Source of the DNA: DUZB01 sp964407525
Lineage (GTDB): Bacteria; Desulfobacterota; DSM-4660; Desulfatiglandales; Desulfatiglandaceae
Reading direction: 5' to 3'
Length of the DNA stretch: 7,482 nucleotides
Assembly (NCBI GenBank): GCA_964407525.1
Contig: CAYOWC010000246.1
Coordinates: 1 to 7,482, forward strand
The notes beneath the pieces were generated by a model. The model saw only the letters and a program-made list of their open reading frames with translations. It was not told where the DNA came from and did not search any database. Shown piece by piece: positions 5,992 to 7,482 of this stretch (within the stretch, counting starts at the first letter, position 1; every line of letters starts with the position of its first letter). The position numbers and the translations under genes are program-made.

Positions 5992-6066
5992 TCCGTTGGT
6001 ATAGAACGGCGGCGTAATAATATCAGTTTTCCTATCGACAATATTCCATATATACGGAAAATAATC
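5992..6066. promoter_or_regulatory. Upstream operator-like site(s) before the ATPase gene
   Basis: The first 32-bp module (6035-6066) carries TCGACA, a 16-bp spacer and GAAAAT, with the inverted TTCC(N8)GGAA (6044-6059) between and over them. It matches the module at 6067-6098 in 24 of 32 positions. Further upstream, CCGTT (5993-5997) and AACGG (6005-6009) form an inverted repeat, and 5992-6006 matches the second module's TCCATCGGTATGGAT in 11 of 15 bases, perhaps a third, degenerate site. Confidence 0.45.
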
Positions 6067-6101
6067 TTGATAATATTCCATCGGTATGGATAATAAGCGT
6101 C
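6067..6101 (+). promoter_or_regulatory. Putative promoter and operator of the ATPase gene
   Basis: TTGATA (6067-6072, one mismatch to TTGACA) and GATAAT (6089-6094, one mismatch to TATAAT) are 16 bp apart. The perfect inverted repeat TCCAT/ATGGA (6077-6081 and 6086-6090) fills the spacer and touches the -10, a typical repressor position. The -10 ends seven bases before the ATG, so transcription should begin at or next to the start codon. No Shine-Dalgarno sequence is present. Confidence 0.6.
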
Positions 6102-7340
6102 ATGAAACGACTTATCGGTAAATATATATTTGACCCTGAAATGACAGCAGGGAAGATGATCTTCGTGACGGGGCCCAGGCAGGTTGGAAAAACTACTTTT
6201 GCTCAGAAATGGCTTGCGTCAGTAGGCTCAGAAGATACATATTACAACTGGGATGACCCATCATTAATGGTGAGATATAAAAAAAATACCCTGTATTTTC
6301 AGAATATTATCGATGGTAAATTCAAAAACGATCCTGTTCCTTTTGTGTTTGATGAAATTCATAAACATACGGAATGGAGAAATATTCTTAAAGGTTTTTA
6401 CGATATTAATCGGGAAAAAATGCAGCTTCTTGTTACGGGTTCTGCCAGGCTCGGCTATTTCCAAAAATCCGGAGACTCACTGGTTGGACGATATTTTTCC
6501 TATCAACTTTTTCCATTGGGGCTTCCGGAGGTAATGGGAAATTTTTCTCATATTATCGATAACAGTGATTTTTTCGCTGACGGCAACCTTTTAGCAAACC
6601 TCGCAAGGGATGCCAAAATGCAGGGAGCGGAAGAGGCGCTTGAAAACCTTTTGAAATTTGGAGGTTTTCCAGAGCCGTTAATCAGAGGTACGGAAAAATT
6701 TCATCGAAGATGGCAGAACAATTACAGGAACCTGCTCACAAAAGAAGATGTGCGTGATCTTTCCCGGATTGCAGATATTAAAGGCCTTGAGACGCTGGTG
6801 GAAATCCTCCCTGCAAGAGTAGGTTCCCAGATGAGTATTCCGTCATTGAGTGAGGACTTGGGGAAAAAATACGATACCATAAAGAACTGGATAGATATCT
6901 TACAGGGCGTTTATCTGGTATTCACACTACGTCCCTGGCATAAAAAGATAGCACGGGCAATAAAAAAGGAGAAAAGACTCTATTTTTTTGATTGGTCAAT
7001 CCTGCCTGAATCCGGTGTTGTTTTCGAAAATATCACTGCTGTTGCTCTTATACGCATGGCGGCAAGAATGACGGAAACAGGCTTGGGGAACTATGAAATC
7101 CGATATCTCCGTGACAGGGAAAAGCGGGAAGTTGATTTTGTCCTAATCAAAGACAATCATCCTGTCTGCCTGTTTGAAACAAAGGAGAGCCATACCGGTA
7201 TTAGTAAAGCAGGAAGATTTTATGGAGAAAAGCTCAATATTTCTTTCTACCAGATTGTCCGCAATGCCTCAGCAGTTGAAACATTTCCCGGAAACTGTTT
7301 TGTAATCCCAGCAAGTAATTTTCTAATGTTAACAGGATAA
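6102..7340 (+). CDS. AAA family ATPase, AAA_14/DUF4143
   Basis: A 412-residue P-loop ATPase with the two-domain layout of the AAA_14 plus DUF4143 family. Walker A is GPRQVGKT (24-31), Walker B is FVFDE (81-85, Asp84/Glu85), the sensor segment is LLVTGSARL (109-117), and the family's LVGRY (127-131) follows. The middle helices have FGGFPEP (186-191), another hallmark. The C-terminal domain has FEN (308-310), VDFVL (344-348) and ETK (359-361), which look like a PD-(D/E)XK nuclease core with Asp345, Glu359 and Lys361. Family members are scattered through bacteria and archaea, and their role is mostly unknown. The ATG is chosen because no other in-frame start lies just upstream. It looks more A+T-rich than the ClC and RlmN genes and stands alone on its transcript, both suggesting an acquired gene. 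Confidence 0.88.
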   Translation: MKRLIGKYIFDPEMTAGKMIFVTGPRQVGKTTFAQKWLASVGSEDTYYNWDDPSLMVRYKKNTLYFQNIIDGKFKNDPVPFVFDEIHKHTEWRNILKGFYDINREKMQLLVTGSARLGYFQKSGDSLVGRYFSYQLFPLGLPEVMGNFSHIIDNSDFFADGNLLANLARDAKMQGAEEALENLLKFGGFPEPLIRGTEKFHRRWQNNYRNLLTKEDVRDLSRIADIKGLETLVEILPARVGSQMSIPSLSEDLGKKYDTIKNWIDILQGVYLVFTLRPWHKKIARAIKKEKRLYFFDWSILPESGVVFENITAVALIRMAARMTETGLGNYEIRYLRDREKREVDFVLIKDNHPVCLFETKESHTGISKAGRFYGEKLNISFYQIVRNASAVETFPGNCFVIPASNFLMLTG

Positions 7341-7377
7341 CCAACCCGACAGAGGTCCTCTTTCGAACAGGACGATC
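7341..7377. other. Short spacer after the ATPase gene
   Basis: The spacer contains a weak inverted repeat GTCCT/AGGAC (7355-7359 and 7369-7373) with a nine-base loop. No T-run follows in the plus direction, so it is not a clear terminator. The ATPase gene and the ClC remnant converge here. Confidence 0.4.
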
Positions 7378-7482
7378 TCAGCGTAATGGCCCAGGATGCA
7401 TCACCCGACACGTGCCGACCACGATCTTCCCATCGTTGTAATAGACGGCATTCATGACTTCGGGAACACCATGCCCTTTTGC
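7378..7482 (-). pseudogene. Truncated ClC-family fragment, second copy, running off the window edge
   Basis: On the minus strand, the window edge opens in frame with AKGHGVPEVMNAVYYNDG, which matches the ClC protein encoded at 3191-4906 with a single change (Asp to Asn). At the DNA level 7425-7482 matches 4585-4642 at an offset of 2840 bases with five mismatches in 58. After the shared NDG the homology ends, and about 16 unrelated codons lead to TGA at 7380-7378. The remaining ClC helices, the gating glutamate region and the CBS tail are all missing, so no working transporter can be made. The upstream part lies beyond the window, so the 5' half could still be intact. A remnant after duplication, insertion or deletion is the simplest reading. 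Confidence 0.78.

Noticed and set aside
5805..6041. 78-codon minus-strand frame after hicB
   Set aside because: It is antisense to the hicB helix-turn-helix and extends into the ATPase regulatory region. There is no ribosome site or recognisable domain, although a decayed gene cannot be excluded.
7351..7373. Possible terminator after the ATPase gene
   Set aside because: The GTCCT/AGGAC stem is only five pairs with a nine-base loop and is not followed by a T-run in either direction.
1..7482. CRISPR array, insertion sequence or transposase
   Set aside because: No regularly spaced repeats with unique spacers, no transposase motifs and no terminal inverted repeats with target duplications were found around the hicAB-ATPase block.

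Overview
The window looks like chromosomal DNA from an anaerobic bacterium, most likely Desulfobacterota (old Deltaproteobacteria) or a similar sediment or groundwater lineage. That placement is an inference from the gene mix: a thymidylate synthase of the type first known from methanogens, a flavoprotein with an iron-sulfur-flavoprotein cysteine motif fused to an SCP2 domain, a ClC anion transporter, a HicAB module and an AAA/DUF4143 ATPase. The heptad simple repeats between genes fit it too. No rRNA or tRNA gene, CRISPR array or complete mobile element was seen.

Layout. The left two thirds is a minus-strand block, read right to left: a ClC anion channel/transporter (to 3191), the Isf-like flavoprotein/SCP2 fusion (3045-1981), the methanogen-type thymidylate synthase (1932-1249) and the 23S rRNA/tRNA methyltransferase RlmN (1252-215). 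The synthase and rlmN overlap by four bases (ATGA), and only 48 bp separate the flavoprotein gene from the synthase, so these three probably share a transcript. The 1-214 and 3046-3190 spacers carry degenerate 7-bp tandem repeats, and the second also holds a 20-bp unit repeated at a 24-bp period.

From about 5231 the coding strand switches to plus and the content becomes accessory: the toxin-antitoxin pair hicA-hicB (5265-5915), then a lone AAA ATPase of the AAA_14/DUF4143 family (6102-7340) that looks more A+T-rich than its neighbours. In front of the ATPase lies a near-duplicate 32-bp module, each copy combining a promoter-like hexamer pair with a TTCC...GGA inverted repeat. Both hicA and the ATPase have a -35-like hexamer 34-35 nt before the ATG and no Shine-Dalgarno sequence, so leaderless transcripts are plausible.

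The right edge (7378-7482, minus strand) holds a broken second copy of the ClC gene. Its last 58 bases match 4585-4642 with five mismatches and keep the reading frame through the GHGVP filter motif, then homology stops and the frame runs into a TGA. HicAB and the ATPase therefore sit between an intact ClC gene and a 3'-truncated ClC relative, which suggests duplication or acquisition followed by insertion or deletion. No single striking new defence or metabolic system is evident. The best leads are the ClC remnant, the twin operator/promoter modules with possible leaderless starts, and the atypical ClC ion-pathway residues.
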